From the NCBI RefSeq assembly GCF_018283675.1, contig NZ_JAGVRK010000001.1:558001-622000 (forward strand): a DNA stretch of 64,000 nucleotides, given 5' to 3'. The DNA is from Metabacillus flavus. GTDB taxonomy: Bacteria; Bacillota; Bacilli; Bacillales; Bacillaceae. Each line of letters opens with the position of its first letter. Position 1 is the stretch's first letter. The translations under genes and the position numbers were made by a program. A model generated the notes under the pieces. That model saw nothing but the letters and a program-made list of their open reading frames with translations, was not told the origin of the DNA and did not search any database. Positions 25,980 through 34,474 of the stretch are shown here, piece after piece.

Positions 25980-26020
25980 AAAAAAACAGCCGCCTACTGT
26001 TTGCAGGCGACTGTTTTTTC
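25980..26020. terminator. Terminator overlapping the stop of the YfkF-like gene
   Basis: AACAGTCGCCT/near-complement stem with T runs on both sides; the TAG stop codon (25994-25996) lies inside the stem. Confidence 0.8.
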
Positions 26021-27154
26021 CTCTTCATTTCTGTTGAACGCATAAACCGCAAAAACGATGAGCAGCAGGAAGGCAACGATATAAAAGAAGTTGCTGCCGG
26101 GGACGTATTCCATGTAGAGTCCTCCGATAACGGGTCCGCTGATGCTCCCAATGCTGAAGCAAATTCCGCATAGCAGATTTCCTGCAGGCAGGAGATGCTT
26201 GGGCAGCAGGTCAGCCATATAGGTGAGTCCTAGGGAGAATGTTGAACCGAGCACCATACCGGCAATAAAAAAACAGATGAGCAGCAGGATGAAGGATTCG
26301 GCAAAGCTGGCGGCAGCAAAGGATACAAATCCTAGGAACAAGACAATTGGAATTGTCCGCTTTCGTCCGAACTTATCACTGATAATTCCGAGCGGGAGCT
26401 GAAAGATGATGCCTCCTATCGCAAACGCCGGAAGAAGGATCGCCACATCTTCAGGGGAGAACCCCTGCCTCAATGCATAAACGGGATAGTTTCCGTTTAG
26501 CGAGGACTCAAGGAATCCGTATATGAACGGAGGAAAAAAGGCAATCCATGAAAGCTTCCATGCATCCTTGAAGCGTGCAGTGCTTCCGGAAGCGCCTGAA
26601 ACCTGATGCTCCGGGAAGTCGTTTCTTAACAGAAAGGCAAGGCCCCAGATTATGAGACTGATGAATCCGCTGATTATAAAAGGCAGGTTTGGATTTACTG
26701 CCGCTGTACTGGTCAGGATAGGACCGGCGGCAAAACCGAGTCCAAAGCAAATTCCATACAGGGAAATGTTCTTCCCCCTGTTTTGATCAGAAGAAATGGA
26801 TGTAATCCATGTTTGGGTTGAGAAGTGAAGCATATGATCACCGATTCCAACAAGCAGCCTCAGCACAAACCAAATCCAGAAGGATTGCAAAACCGGGAAG
26901 GCAAAAAGACTGGCCATTACCAGAAATCCGCCGATGATAATCATTTTTTTATAGCCGAGTTTTTGCAGAGGCTTTTCCATAAAAGGAGATGCCAGCAAGA
27001 CTCCAATATAAAGTCCGGTCGCATGCAATCCGTTTAAAGAAGAGGGATAACCCTGCTGTTCAAAAAGGATGGCGATGACAGGAAGGAGCATGCCTTGAGA
27101 AAAACCGGAGACGGTCACGATGCTGATCAGAATGGCGAAACGCAATTTATTCAT
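25994..27154 (-). CDS. MFS transporter, YfkF-like
   Basis: 386 residues, twelve predicted helices, with a loop 2-3 motif reduced to ASPFMEKPLQKLGYKKMII and a clean second copy LGIISDKFGRKRTIP in the second half. These are the drug:H+ antiporter marks. The substrate is unknown. B. subtilis has yfkF, an MFS gene of about the same length, in the matching place between yfkH and yfkE. It is divergent from the OsmC gene. Confidence 0.85.
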   Translation of the reverse strand: MNKLRFAILISIVTVSGFSQGMLLPVIAILFEQQGYPSSLNGLHATGLYIGVLLASPFMEKPLQKLGYKKMIIIGGFLVMASLFAFPVLQSFWIWFVLRLLVGIGDHMLHFSTQTWITSISSDQNRGKNISLYGICFGLGFAAGPILTSTAAVNPNLPFIISGFISLIIWGLAFLLRNDFPEHQVSGASGSTARFKDAWKLSWIAFFPPFIYGFLESSLNGNYPVYALRQGFSPEDVAILLPAFAIGGIIFQLPLGIISDKFGRKRTIPIVLFLGFVSFAAASFAESFILLLICFFIAGMVLGSTFSLGLTYMADLLPKHLLPAGNLLCGICFSIGSISGPVIGGLYMEYVPGSNFFYIVAFLLLIVFAVYAFNRNEEEKTVACKQ

Positions 27155-27277
27155 AAGTTAAACCCCGCTGTTGTAAATTTCTCACTTTTTTTAGCGTATC
27201 ACCACCAATGGCTGCAGGCAACAAATTTCAGCATATTGGAGAAAAAGGATAAGATAAGAAAAAAGGAGGAATCGACC

Positions 27278-27661
27278 ATGAATTTTAAAATGACGGAAAA
27301 AGGATTTGCATCGGATGTAGAGTTCGGGAATCTGCAGGTTTCAGGAGATGAGCAGCATGGTTTCAGGCCCTATCAGCTGATGATGGCATCCATAGCCGTA
27401 TGCAGCGGAGGAGTGCTGCGGAAGATCCTGGAGAAGAAGCGGCTTAAAATTGAGGATATCCAGATTGAAGCGAACGCAGAAAGAAACGAAGCAGAAGCGA
27501 ATAGGATTGAGAAGATCCACGTCCACTTTACGATTAAAGGGAAGAACCTGAAGGAGGACGCCATGACAAAAGCGATGGAGCTTACCCGTAAAAACTGTTC
27601 GATGGTCCGATCTGTGGAGGACAGCATTGAGATTAAGGAAACGTTTGAAATCGTTGAGTAG
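27278..27661 (+). CDS. OsmC-family protein
   Basis: 127 residues of the OsmC/Ohr superfamily, thiol peroxidases that reduce organic hydroperoxides. Two cysteines are placed as in the family: AVCSGGVLRKILEKK and TRKNCSMVRSVED. Of the YhfA-like branch rather than Ohr by length. The start ATG 27278 follows AAAGGAGGA; the frame stays open to 27095 without another site. Confidence 0.85.
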   Translation: MNFKMTEKGFASDVEFGNLQVSGDEQHGFRPYQLMMASIAVCSGGVLRKILEKKRLKIEDIQIEANAERNEAEANRIEKIHVHFTIKGKNLKEDAMTKAMELTRKNCSMVRSVEDSIEIKETFEIVE

Positions 27662-27694
27662 AAGAACGGTTTAATGTGGGACCGTTCTTTTTTT
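27662..27694 (+). terminator. Terminator after the OsmC gene
   Basis: AAGAACGGT/ACCGTTCTT stem with a 10 nt loop and eight T, starting at the stop codon. Confidence 0.9.
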
Positions 27695-27723
27695 GGGTAT
27701 TAACCAAACTGTTCAAGGCTAAA

Positions 27724-27754
27724 TTGAAAAAGAACGGTCAAAGATGACCGTCCT
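27724..27754 (-). terminator. Terminator after the general-stress PNPOx-like gene
   Basis: GACGGTCA/TGACCGTT stem with a TTTTTCAATTT tail on the minus strand. It shares the ACGGTC arm with the convergent terminator. Confidence 0.8.
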
Positions 27755-27756
27755 CC

Positions 27757-28179
27757 TCAATCCATAGTAAGTGTTTCCGGATCTTCGCCGGCTTTTGAGA
27801 AATAGCAGAATTTTTCAGGTTCGAGCTTTAACAGCATAAAATCAGGGTCATCAGGGCTTTTGATCCAATCCTTTAGCTTCTCGTTCCAAAACTTTTCTTT
27901 GAGTGAAGAGGACTCTTCAACCGATGCATTTGCTTCAACCTCTGCGTACTCATCCCGGAAGCCTTTTCCTTCAAGCCCGAGCAATAGATGAACAGACGGA
28001 TTTTCACGGATGTCCTCCGCTTTATGGGCTTTTTTGCTTGTAGCTGTGTAAAGGGTTAAACCATCATGGAAAAATAGCATAAAACGGGAGTATGGCTTGC
28101 CATTCCGAACCGTTGCCATCGATCCGATCTGATGGTTATCGAGCAGTTTAATAATTTTTTCTTCGAGCTGAGCAGACAT
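27757..28179 (-). CDS. Pyridoxamine-phosphate-oxidase-fold stress protein (GSP26-like)
   Basis: 140 residues with the split-barrel flavin-binding fold: IGSMATVRNGKPYSRFMLFF, LTLYTATSKKAHKAEDI and the C-terminal FMLLKLEPEKFCYFSK. Length and pattern match general stress protein 26 (YdaG type) of B. subtilis. Probably binds FMN or F420-like flavins; substrate unknown. ATG 28179 follows AAGGAGG; the frame continues to 28233 without signal. Confidence 0.82.
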   Translation of the reverse strand: MSAQLEEKIIKLLDNHQIGSMATVRNGKPYSRFMLFFHDGLTLYTATSKKAHKAEDIRENPSVHLLLGLEGKGFRDEYAEVEANASVEESSSLKEKFWNEKLKDWIKSPDDPDFMLLKLEPEKFCYFSKAGEDPETLTMD

Positions 28180-28291
28180 TTTTTCATTCCTCCTTGCTTT
28201 CAAGGTTAATTTGCAACAAAAGCGGGGAAACATACATGAGGGTCAGCATTTGGAAATACATATTAACGAAAATAGAAAGTAAGGTGACGGT

Positions 28292-29347
28292 ATGGTAAAT
28301 CGTATATTTCTTATTGCAGTAATAGCTGGAATTCCGCTGTCCGTTCTTGGCAGTTTGCTCCACTGGCCTTCATTGATCATGTTCGCCGTCTATTGTTTGA
28401 CGATCATAGCTCTTGCTGGCTATATGGGAAGAGCGACTGAAAGCCTGGCCATAGTAGCTGGTCCGAGAATTGGGGGGCTATTAAATGCGACATTCGGGAA
28501 CGCAGTTGAGCTGATCATCTCAATATTTGCCCTGCAGGCAGGTTTAAACGGAGTCGTTCTCGCTTCACTAACTGGTTCCGTTATTGGAAACCTTCTTCTC
28601 GTTGGAGGGCTCTCATTCCTTGTAGGCGGACTAAAGTATAAGAGGCAGGAGTTCAACGTCTACGATGCGAGACACAACTCAGGGCTGCTGATTTTCTCAA
28701 TCATTGTCGCCTTCGTTATTCCGGAGGTTTTCTCAATGGACATGGATGAGGGCAAAACTTTGACGTTCAGTGTCGGGATTTCCATCATTCTGATTTTACT
28801 TTATCTTTTTGCTCTGTTCTTCAAACTGGTGACACACCGCGGGGTGTATAGGCATAAAACAGACGAACAGGGTGAACACGAGGAACCGGAGTGGAGTGCG
28901 AAGAAAGCGACCATCGTCCTTCTTCTTGCAACCATCGCTGTTGCTTATGTTTCTGAAAATCTCGTGCACACATTTGAAGAAGTAGGAGAAACGCTAGGCT
29001 GGAGCGAGCTGTTTATCGGGATCATCATCGTTGCCATCGTCGGGAATGCAGCGGAGCACGCATCCGCAATTGTTATGGCTTATAAAAACAAGATGAACGT
29101 TGCCGTGGAAATTGCCGTAGGATCCACGCTTCAAATCGCCATGTTTGTAGCGCCGCTGCTTGTCTTGCTTTCACTTATGTTTGAAAATAGCTTAACACTT
29201 GTCTTTACGATGCCAGAGCTCATTTCTATGGTTACAGCCGTCTTTTTAACGATTATCCTGACTAATGACGGGGATACAAACTGGTTTGAAGGAGCGACCC
29301 TTCTCGCCGCGTACTTCATTATGGGGATTGGGTTTTACTTGTTATAA
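28292..29347 (+). CDS. chaA: Ca2+/H+ antiporter
   Basis: Exports calcium in exchange for protons. 351 residues, eleven membrane helices, with the two inverted alpha-repeats of the CaCA superfamily: GGLLNATFGNAVELIISIFAL and VGNAAEHASAIVMAYKNK, whose glutamates bind Ca2+. An acidic/basic cytoplasmic loop (HKTDEQGEHEEPEWSAKK) joins the halves. Same length as B. subtilis YfkE (ChaA), found at this map position. Confidence 0.95.
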   Translation: MVNRIFLIAVIAGIPLSVLGSLLHWPSLIMFAVYCLTIIALAGYMGRATESLAIVAGPRIGGLLNATFGNAVELIISIFALQAGLNGVVLASLTGSVIGNLLLVGGLSFLVGGLKYKRQEFNVYDARHNSGLLIFSIIVAFVIPEVFSMDMDEGKTLTFSVGISIILILLYLFALFFKLVTHRGVYRHKTDEQGEHEEPEWSAKKATIVLLLATIAVAYVSENLVHTFEEVGETLGWSELFIGIIIVAIVGNAAEHASAIVMAYKNKMNVAVEIAVGSTLQIAMFVAPLLVLLSLMFENSLTLVFTMPELISMVTAVFLTIILTNDGDTNWFEGATLLAAYFIMGIGFYLL

Positions 29348-29351
29348 GGAT

Positions 29352-29387
29352 GAGAGAACTCCTGGGTTTGGGAGTTCTCTTTTTTTA
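29352..29387 (+). terminator. Terminator after chaA
   Basis: Perfect 10 bp stem AGAGAACTCC/GGAGTTCTCT with eight T. Confidence 0.92.
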
Positions 29388-29417
29388 ATACACAAGTCCA
29401 AATGTTCTTTATAAAAA

Positions 29418-29605
29418 AGCGCTGTTAAACTTAGCTGTTGGTTGCAGCTAGCAGGCGTTCGCTTTCCGCGGGGCGGGCTGCTTGAGCCTCCTCGCCGCTT
29501 TGCGCCTGGGGTCTCACCTGTCCCGCTGCTCCCGCAGGGTCTCACGCCTTCCGCTCCAATCAACAAACAGGTGTCAAAAAATCAACACCATGCTTTAACA
29601 TAGCC
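29418..29605 (-). mobile_element. MITE-like element, copy 4, with 8 bp target duplication
   Basis: 188 bp copy in reverse orientation. Ends AGCGCTGTTAAAC and TTTAACATAGCC are imperfect inverted repeats matching copy 1. Direct repeats TATAAAAA flank it (29410-29417 and 29606-29613). The right duplication merges into the A tract of the copD terminator. Confidence 0.82.
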
Positions 29606-29607
29606 TA

Positions 29608-29652
29608 TAAAAAAAGCGGCTGACTCGATTTAGAGTCAGCCAAAAATTTTTA
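29608..29652. terminator. Terminator of the copC-copD operon
   Basis: GGCTGACTC/GAGTCAGCC perfect 9 bp stem (29618-29641) with A and T runs; reads as a terminator on the minus strand, 110 nt past copD. Confidence 0.8.
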
Positions 29653-29763
29653 GGACGAAACCACAATCACACTTTAGGTTGCTTACTAACATCATATAAT
29701 TTTAGATTAAATTTGTAAATATTCAGAAAAATTTTTTTTGAAAGAGGGCGACGCTTGTCCTCT

Positions 29764-30837
29764 TTAAATGCTTGTCATGATAAATAGATAAGAAGAGATG
29801 GTAAACAGCAGCCCCATAATTAAAACGTATACCGCAGGTGCATTTTTCCTGAACTGCAGGATGAGCATCGTCATAAAAGCAATAGCCAGCAGACCGAATA
29901 ATAAACTGGATCCTCCGAATGCAAATCCAATCTCTGAGTCAGGCGAAAACAGCTTAAATAATGGGGAAATCCCATCGCTCGCTTTCGTAACCTCAATATT
30001 ATGCGGCGGCTCCTGCTGCCCGAGGAGTCCCGTAACAGGAAATACGATCAGCAGAAACAGGCTCTCTGTTTTCGTCCATCTGCGAGGATCCCCATCGCTT
30101 CCCCTCTGAAGCCGTCTCTTCATATAAAAACCATTCAAAAATCCAAATACGAGAACCGGAATAACGATTAAATGTTTAATCAGTAAATACTGTCCGTAAT
30201 TGAGTGCCCAAGTTTGCGGGTATTCAGCGACATTCATAAGCAGCGTCATCAGGAGAAATCCTGTGAAAATAACAAGGACAACCAGAATCATCGCTACTGG
30301 GTTAAACCATTTTAAGAAGGACAGCCAATTTCGGCTGTTTTTTGAGAACCAGCTGACCTGCAGCAAAATTCCGATCCATACACTCATCGTCAAAAAGTGA
30401 ATGGCATGGTACAGGATCCCGTATCCGCTCAGTGAAGCGGTATGGCTGTTAACACTAATTGAAAAGATAAGAGAAATCACGAAAAATAAAGAAATGGTCC
30501 GATACTGGACATCATCAAAAATCGGTGCAAATGTAATAAATAAATAAAACATGATGATTAGGACAAGCGCTAGCGCCCACATCTGTCCAATCTGAAAATC
30601 CTTGATCACCTGAACAATCGCTCCGAAAAATCCTTTCGTTTCATAAAAGCGGGAAGCAAGCTCGAGCACAGGAGAAAATGAAAAAACAGCGACTCCAAGC
30701 GTCGCGAGCTGCATCCAGCGTTTCGGCACATGAATGTCCGGTTTCTTGGCTTCTGGTATGTAAGACATAAAGAGGGCGCCTATCAGAATGGAAAAGCTGA
30801 GATACAGCCCAACTTCAGAAAGCATAATCCAAACCAT
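29764..30837 (-). CDS. copD: CopD-family copper resistance membrane protein
   Basis: 357 residues with about nine membrane helices. The CopD core (HAIHFLTMSVWIGILLQVSW, with conserved His and Trp, around residues 145-165) is followed by KHLIVIPVLVFGFLNGFYMKR. It is thought to move copper across the membrane. The start ATG is one base after the copC stop, so they are translationally coupled. In B. subtilis the two domains are fused as YcnJ. Confidence 0.88.
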   Translation of the reverse strand: MVWIMLSEVGLYLSFSILIGALFMSYIPEAKKPDIHVPKRWMQLATLGVAVFSFSPVLELASRFYETKGFFGAIVQVIKDFQIGQMWALALVLIIMFYLFITFAPIFDDVQYRTISLFFVISLIFSISVNSHTASLSGYGILYHAIHFLTMSVWIGILLQVSWFSKNSRNWLSFLKWFNPVAMILVVLVIFTGFLLMTLLMNVAEYPQTWALNYGQYLLIKHLIVIPVLVFGFLNGFYMKRRLQRGSDGDPRRWTKTESLFLLIVFPVTGLLGQQEPPHNIEVTKASDGISPLFKLFSPDSEIGFAFGGSSLLFGLLAIAFMTMLILQFRKNAPAVYVLIMGLLFTISSYLFIMTSI

Positions 30838-30838
30838 A

Positions 30839-31393
30839 TTAGCGACGGCCTTTTCTTAACGAAAAAAAGATCGCAGCAACTGCAGCAATGGCAAGGATGG
30901 ATCCGATGATGACCATGGTGCTGTCATTGGAAGGTGTTTCAGAGGCTGTTTTTTCTTTTGCAGCCGTTTCTTCTTTTTTCTCAGCAGCAGGCTCTTTCTT
31001 TTTGTCTTCGGCAGGTGGCTGTTCTTCCTGGACAGGGGCTGGAACGTTTAATGTAAACTCCAGGGAATCCTTGATCACATGGCCGTCTGCTCCAACAATA
31101 TCCCAGCTAACCGTATAAGATCCGTTCTCCAACTGTTCCGGCAGCTGCCCGGTAAGTGTGCTGCCGTTGATCTGCACTTGTTCGACAGGAACCTCTGTCT
31201 TCCTGTCCTTCAGCACTTTAAATGTACTGGACTCCTCAACCTCTGTATTAAACGTAAGCTGAATCTCATCCAGTTTTTCCGTCACCGTCGAGCCCTTCTC
31301 TGGATTTGAGCTTTCCAATGTAGAATGTGCCAGAGCCCCGGTCTGATGAAAGGTGAATAAGGTAAAAAGAAAAAGAACGATGATTTTTTTCAT
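30839..31393 (-). CDS. copC: CopC-domain copper-binding protein, membrane-tethered
   Basis: 184 residues: signal peptide 1-22 ending GALA, then mature HSTLESSNPEKGSTV whose N-terminal histidine is the family copper ligand. The CopC beta-sandwich follows to ~115, with GADGHVIKD carrying the second histidine site. Then comes a Pro/Lys/Glu-rich spacer and a C-terminal membrane helix (IIGSILAIAAVAAIFF) with RKGRR. The protein therefore displays CopC on the outer face. Copper delivery to CopD is inferred. Confidence 0.9.
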   Translation of the reverse strand: MKKIIVLFLFTLFTFHQTGALAHSTLESSNPEKGSTVTEKLDEIQLTFNTEVEESSTFKVLKDRKTEVPVEQVQINGSTLTGQLPEQLENGSYTVSWDIVGADGHVIKDSLEFTLNVPAPVQEEQPPAEDKKKEPAAEKKEETAAKEKTASETPSNDSTMVIIGSILAIAAVAAIFFSLRKGRR

Positions 31394-31557
31394 AAAAAAG
31401 CTCCTTTCAGGTCACTGTTTATTTTACCAATATTTCGTGTCAAAACATGCATAAAGTGTGTTGAATTGTTGAAAATCATCATTTTTTTGCGGAAGATGGA
31501 TAATCCGCTCAACCCCTGAAAAAACTATGAGAAAAGAAGCTGGAAGGGGACCCACCC

Positions 31558-32346
31558 ATGAAAATGAAACGAATCACCATTTGTGTAGCTGTGCTATTAT
31601 CCGTTTGTTTTTCAAGCATCTACATGACGGAAGCGAAAACGAAAATCCCATCATCTGTACTGGACATATCCAAGGAAAATACGTATCCTAATCCGGCGCA
31701 GAACCTTCCATATCTGCAGCCGAGCGAGCTTGCAAGAGAGCTTTCCGAATCCTCAACCGTTCCAATTGAAAATCCGAATCTCATCAAGCAGCTGAATGAA
31801 ACAACGATTTCCGATTCGCCGCTTGCAGTCGGATACCGTGCGACCATCTACCTTGGCCGATGGGCACTGAACTATGAATCCAGTGAAACAACGCCACACT
31901 GGGAATACCAGCGCATCAACTCGAACCTGTCCGACAACCGCGGAGGAAAAGCAGCCGCCCAAATCCATTACAAGCAAAACGACCAGAAAAAAATTAGAGG
32001 CGGCCTTACCTCTGAAGTCCCAATGGTCGAAGACGTGAAAAACATGATGCTGCTGAAAGCCATGAAGAAAACCAACCTGCCGCTCTCCTTCGAAACCATC
32101 ATTGGATCCGGCACCAAAAAAGATCAAATCTACAACGTACCCGTTAAAAAAATGGGCTACCTATACGCATACGCACCGGCCATCAGCGAAAAAGGGAAAG
32201 TGACATACGGGGAAGTGTACCTGGAGCTCAAAGGAAACAAGCGAAAAATCAACGTAAAAAACATCACCTCACAGGGAATCGGCGCATGGATTCCGGTTCA
32301 AGATCACCTATCCTTTGGATACATGGTCTCGGATCGCCCGAGGTAA
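31558..32346 (+). CDS. yfkD: YfkD family secreted protein
   Basis: 262 residues with signal peptide (MKMKRITICVAVLLSVCFSS, cleavage near TEA-KTK) and an all-beta mature domain holding GYRATIYLGRWALNYESSET and GIGAWIPVQDHLSFGY. It matches the YfkD family of Bacillus in length and position, close to yfkE and yfkAB. Function unknown. Confidence 0.88.
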   Translation: MKMKRITICVAVLLSVCFSSIYMTEAKTKIPSSVLDISKENTYPNPAQNLPYLQPSELARELSESSTVPIENPNLIKQLNETTISDSPLAVGYRATIYLGRWALNYESSETTPHWEYQRINSNLSDNRGGKAAAQIHYKQNDQKKIRGGLTSEVPMVEDVKNMMLLKAMKKTNLPLSFETIIGSGTKKDQIYNVPVKKMGYLYAYAPAISEKGKVTYGEVYLELKGNKRKINVKNITSQGIGAWIPVQDHLSFGYMVSDRPR

Positions 32347-32357
32347 TCAGTGGGAGG

Positions 32358-32389
32358 ACACCGTTCAGGGGGCTGGACGGTGTTTTTTT
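32358..32389 (+). terminator. Terminator after yfkD
   Basis: ACACCGT/ACGGTGT stem and seven T, 12 nt after the stop. Confidence 0.88.
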
Positions 32390-32414
32390 GTGTGGTGAGG
32401 AGGCGGATTTACGG

Positions 32415-32760
32415 GCGGAAACGTGTCGATAGCGGGCAGGAGTTTGTCGATAGCGGGCAGGATTTTGTCGATAGCGGGCAGGATTTTGTCGATAGCGGGC
32501 AGAAACGTGTCGATAACGGGCAAAAGCGTGTCGATAACGGGCAAAACGGGGGATTGGGGGGGTTATGGGGGAGGGCGGATTTCGTATAGTACGGTGCGAT
32601 CATCGATAACGGGCGAAAATTTGTCGATAACGGGCAAGAGTTTGTCGATAACGGGCAAAAGCGTGTCGATAACAGGCGAAAACTTGTCGATAGCGGGCAA
32701 AACTAGGAATTGGCGGTTCAATGGGAAGGGCGGATGTCGGATAGCAATCCGATCTTATGA
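32415..32760 (+). repeat. Tandem minirepeat array C (after yfkD)
   Basis: Ten units of 21 nt with core GTCGATARCGGGCAAAA, five or so per block, in two blocks. Each block ends in a related 45-50 bp tail (GGATTGGGGGGGTTATGGG and GGAATTGGCGGTTCAATGGG, both followed by AGGGCGGAT and a CGAT hairpin-like end). So a larger block appears to have been duplicated. The period is divisible by three and keeps frames open on both strands (VDSGQ- or ITGKS-like), but no ribosome site supports translation. Confidence 0.85.
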
Positions 32761-32771
32761 GCCCCACCAAA

Positions 32772-32808
32772 CAAAAAAACTGCAAAGCCCCCAGGCTTTA
32801 CAGTTTGG
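32772..32808 (-). terminator. Terminator overlapping the yfkAB stop
   Basis: AACTGTAAAGCC/GGCTTTGCAGTT stem followed by seven T on the minus strand. The TAA stop (32798-32800) is inside the hairpin. Confidence 0.85.
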
Positions 32809-33919
32809 CTTTCTTCATCGTGAAATCTTCATTTGCATAGTAGCTGTTTTTCACCAGAATATTCGGGCCGAGGCATTGTACGCTCGGGCAGTGGCAGCTT
32901 AATGACTTGGCGATTGCTGAACCAGACCACTTTTCATAGGCGCTTTGAAGAGTTGATGTCTGAATGTTGCCGAGTGGCGGAGTATCGCCGAAGTCCGTTA
33001 CAATGACTTCTCCCGTGAAAATATTGACGTTCAAGCGGGACCGGCCATCCGGGTCATTCCGGACCGTTACGTTTTTTGAAGCACGCAGTCTCCTCATCAG
33101 CTCCAAATCCTCTTCAGAATCACTGCATGCATAAAACGGCAAGGTGCCGAACAGCATCCACACCTCTTCATTCCGGACGTCCAGCAGTTTGTGAATCGCT
33201 TGGCGAGTTTCTTCTAATGAAAGGGTTTCGAGTGCGCTCGCAAAGTCACTTGGGTACATAGGGTGTACCTCATGCCTTTGACACAGCATTTCCTCTGTAA
33301 TCTGCTTGTGGATTTTTTCAAGATGTGGGAGTGTGCGCTTATTCAGCATTGTCTCCGCGGACACGGTTACACCTGCAGCGACAAGCGCACGGCTGTTTTC
33401 CACCATCCGGTCAAAATATTTCGCGCGCTGCTCAAAGGTCGGCTTTTTCTCCATCATCGCGAAGCCGCCTTCCGCAAAGTCCTCCATCGTACCCCAGTTA
33501 TGGGAGATGTGCAGAACATCCAGATAAGGAATGATTTTCTCATACCTTGCCAGATCAAGCGTCAGGTTTGAATTGATCTGCGTCCGGACACCGCGCTCAT
33601 GCGCATATTTCAAAAGCGGCACAACATAGTTGTTCACCGATTTCATTGACATCATCGGCTCGCCGCCCGTAATGCTGAACGACCGCAAATTTGGAATTTC
33701 ATTCAAACGGCGGATCAGCAGGTCTAAAGGAAGCGCGTTCGGATCCTTCGGAGTCAGCGTATAGCCGACCGCACAATGCTCACATCTCATATTACAGAGA
33801 GTGGTTGTAGTAAATTCAACGTTCGTCAAGGTAGGCTTTCCATATTGTTCTATGTCCATATAAGCTTCCCACGGGTCGTAGGAAGGGGTAATAGGGGGTA
33901 AACTGTGAGTAGTGCTCAT
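32798..33919 (-). CDS. yfkAB: Radical SAM protein YfkAB
   Basis: 373 residues. The radical SAM 4Fe-4S motif CNMRCEHCAVGYTL (Cys ~42, 46, 49) starts the barrel. SFSITGGEPMMSM is the GGE SAM-binding motif. Cysteines in LSCHCPSVQCLGPN at the end suggest an auxiliary cluster, as in SPASM/Twitch relatives. In the B. subtilis genome the same protein was first annotated as two genes, yfkA and yfkB. The modified substrate is unknown. ATG 33919 follows AAAGGAG. Confidence 0.93.
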   Translation of the reverse strand: MSTTHSLPPITPSYDPWEAYMDIEQYGKPTLTNVEFTTTTLCNMRCEHCAVGYTLTPKDPNALPLDLLIRRLNEIPNLRSFSITGGEPMMSMKSVNNYVVPLLKYAHERGVRTQINSNLTLDLARYEKIIPYLDVLHISHNWGTMEDFAEGGFAMMEKKPTFEQRAKYFDRMVENSRALVAAGVTVSAETMLNKRTLPHLEKIHKQITEEMLCQRHEVHPMYPSDFASALETLSLEETRQAIHKLLDVRNEEVWMLFGTLPFYACSDSEEDLELMRRLRASKNVTVRNDPDGRSRLNVNIFTGEVIVTDFGDTPPLGNIQTSTLQSAYEKWSGSAIAKSLSCHCPSVQCLGPNILVKNSYYANEDFTMKKAKL

Positions 33920-34056
33920 CGAAAAAAACTCCTTTAATAGACGTACATGTAGATAAAATCACAAAGTCCATCTTATCACGAAACCTTGTATTCGTGCAGT
34001 TGTCAATTCCCGAGAAATCCGCTACCATGAAAACGGTGAAAGGAGTGAATGCAAAA

Positions 34057-34254
34057 ATGGGAAACGCCGCAAAAGATAAAGACTCACAAATAGACTATTT
34101 AAAAAACCGCCTGAATATGTTCATGGAGGTCATCGATTCTATGGATCCTGAATCAACGGATCTTGAAGATGTGGACCGCCTGATTCAGATGCTTGATGAT
34201 TTGGAAGGTAAGTTTGACCGGTTTAAAAAGGATTGGGATCAGGAAGAAGAGTGA
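34057..34254 (+). CDS. SE1561-family small protein
   Basis: 65 residues, acidic and helical: DSQIDYLKNRLNMFMEVIDS and DLEDVDRLIQMLDDLEGKFD fit the small SE1561 family of Bacilli, role unknown. AAAGGAG lies about 11 nt before ATG 34057; the earlier in-frame ATG 33994 lacks a site. Confidence 0.8.
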   Translation: MGNAAKDKDSQIDYLKNRLNMFMEVIDSMDPESTDLEDVDRLIQMLDDLEGKFDRFKKDWDQEEE

Positions 34255-34283
34255 GGAGATCATCTGCGGGTGGTCTTTTTTTA
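34253..34283 (+). terminator. Terminator after the SE1561-like gene
   Basis: AGATCATC/GGTGGTCT stem with G-T pairs and eight T; begins at the stop codon. Confidence 0.7.
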
Positions 34284-34306
34284 TGTAATCTTCTTTGAGG
34301 CTGTAT

Positions 34307-34459
34307 ATGGAGATTCGCAAATATACATACCAAGAAATCGGTGCAGATTTGATTGCTCTTGATGTAATGAATCGAACACGCTCCCTAACTCCAGGAAGTA
34401 CTGGAGCTGGAGGAGCAGATGAAGAAAGAATTGATAGGACAATCTTTAGAAGGACCTGA
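34307..34459 (+). CDS. Possible 50-residue protein
   Basis: Open frame MEIRKYTYQEIGADLIALDV... ending IDRTIFRRT, with GAGG 6-7 nt before ATG and a terminator overlapping its stop. The composition is protein-like, but it is too short to trust and matches nothing I know. It may be a gene remnant. Confidence 0.35.
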   Translation: MEIRKYTYQEIGADLIALDVMNRTRSLTPGSTGAGGADEERIDRTIFRRT

Positions 34460-34474
34460 GAAGGTTCTTTTTTT
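34451..34474 (+). terminator. Terminator-like hairpin
   Basis: AGGACCT GAGA AGGTTCT followed by seven T on the plus strand, ending against the convergent membrane gene. Confidence 0.65.

Noticed and set aside
32415-32760. CRISPR array
   Set aside because: Unit is a short 21 nt tandem repeat without unique spacers of constant length and no cas genes are near.
32350-32902. Repetitive reading frames (VDSGQ, ITGKS and CPLSTRF types)
   Set aside because: Produced by a 21 nt tandem repeat on both strands; no initiation signals, and several frames are equally open.
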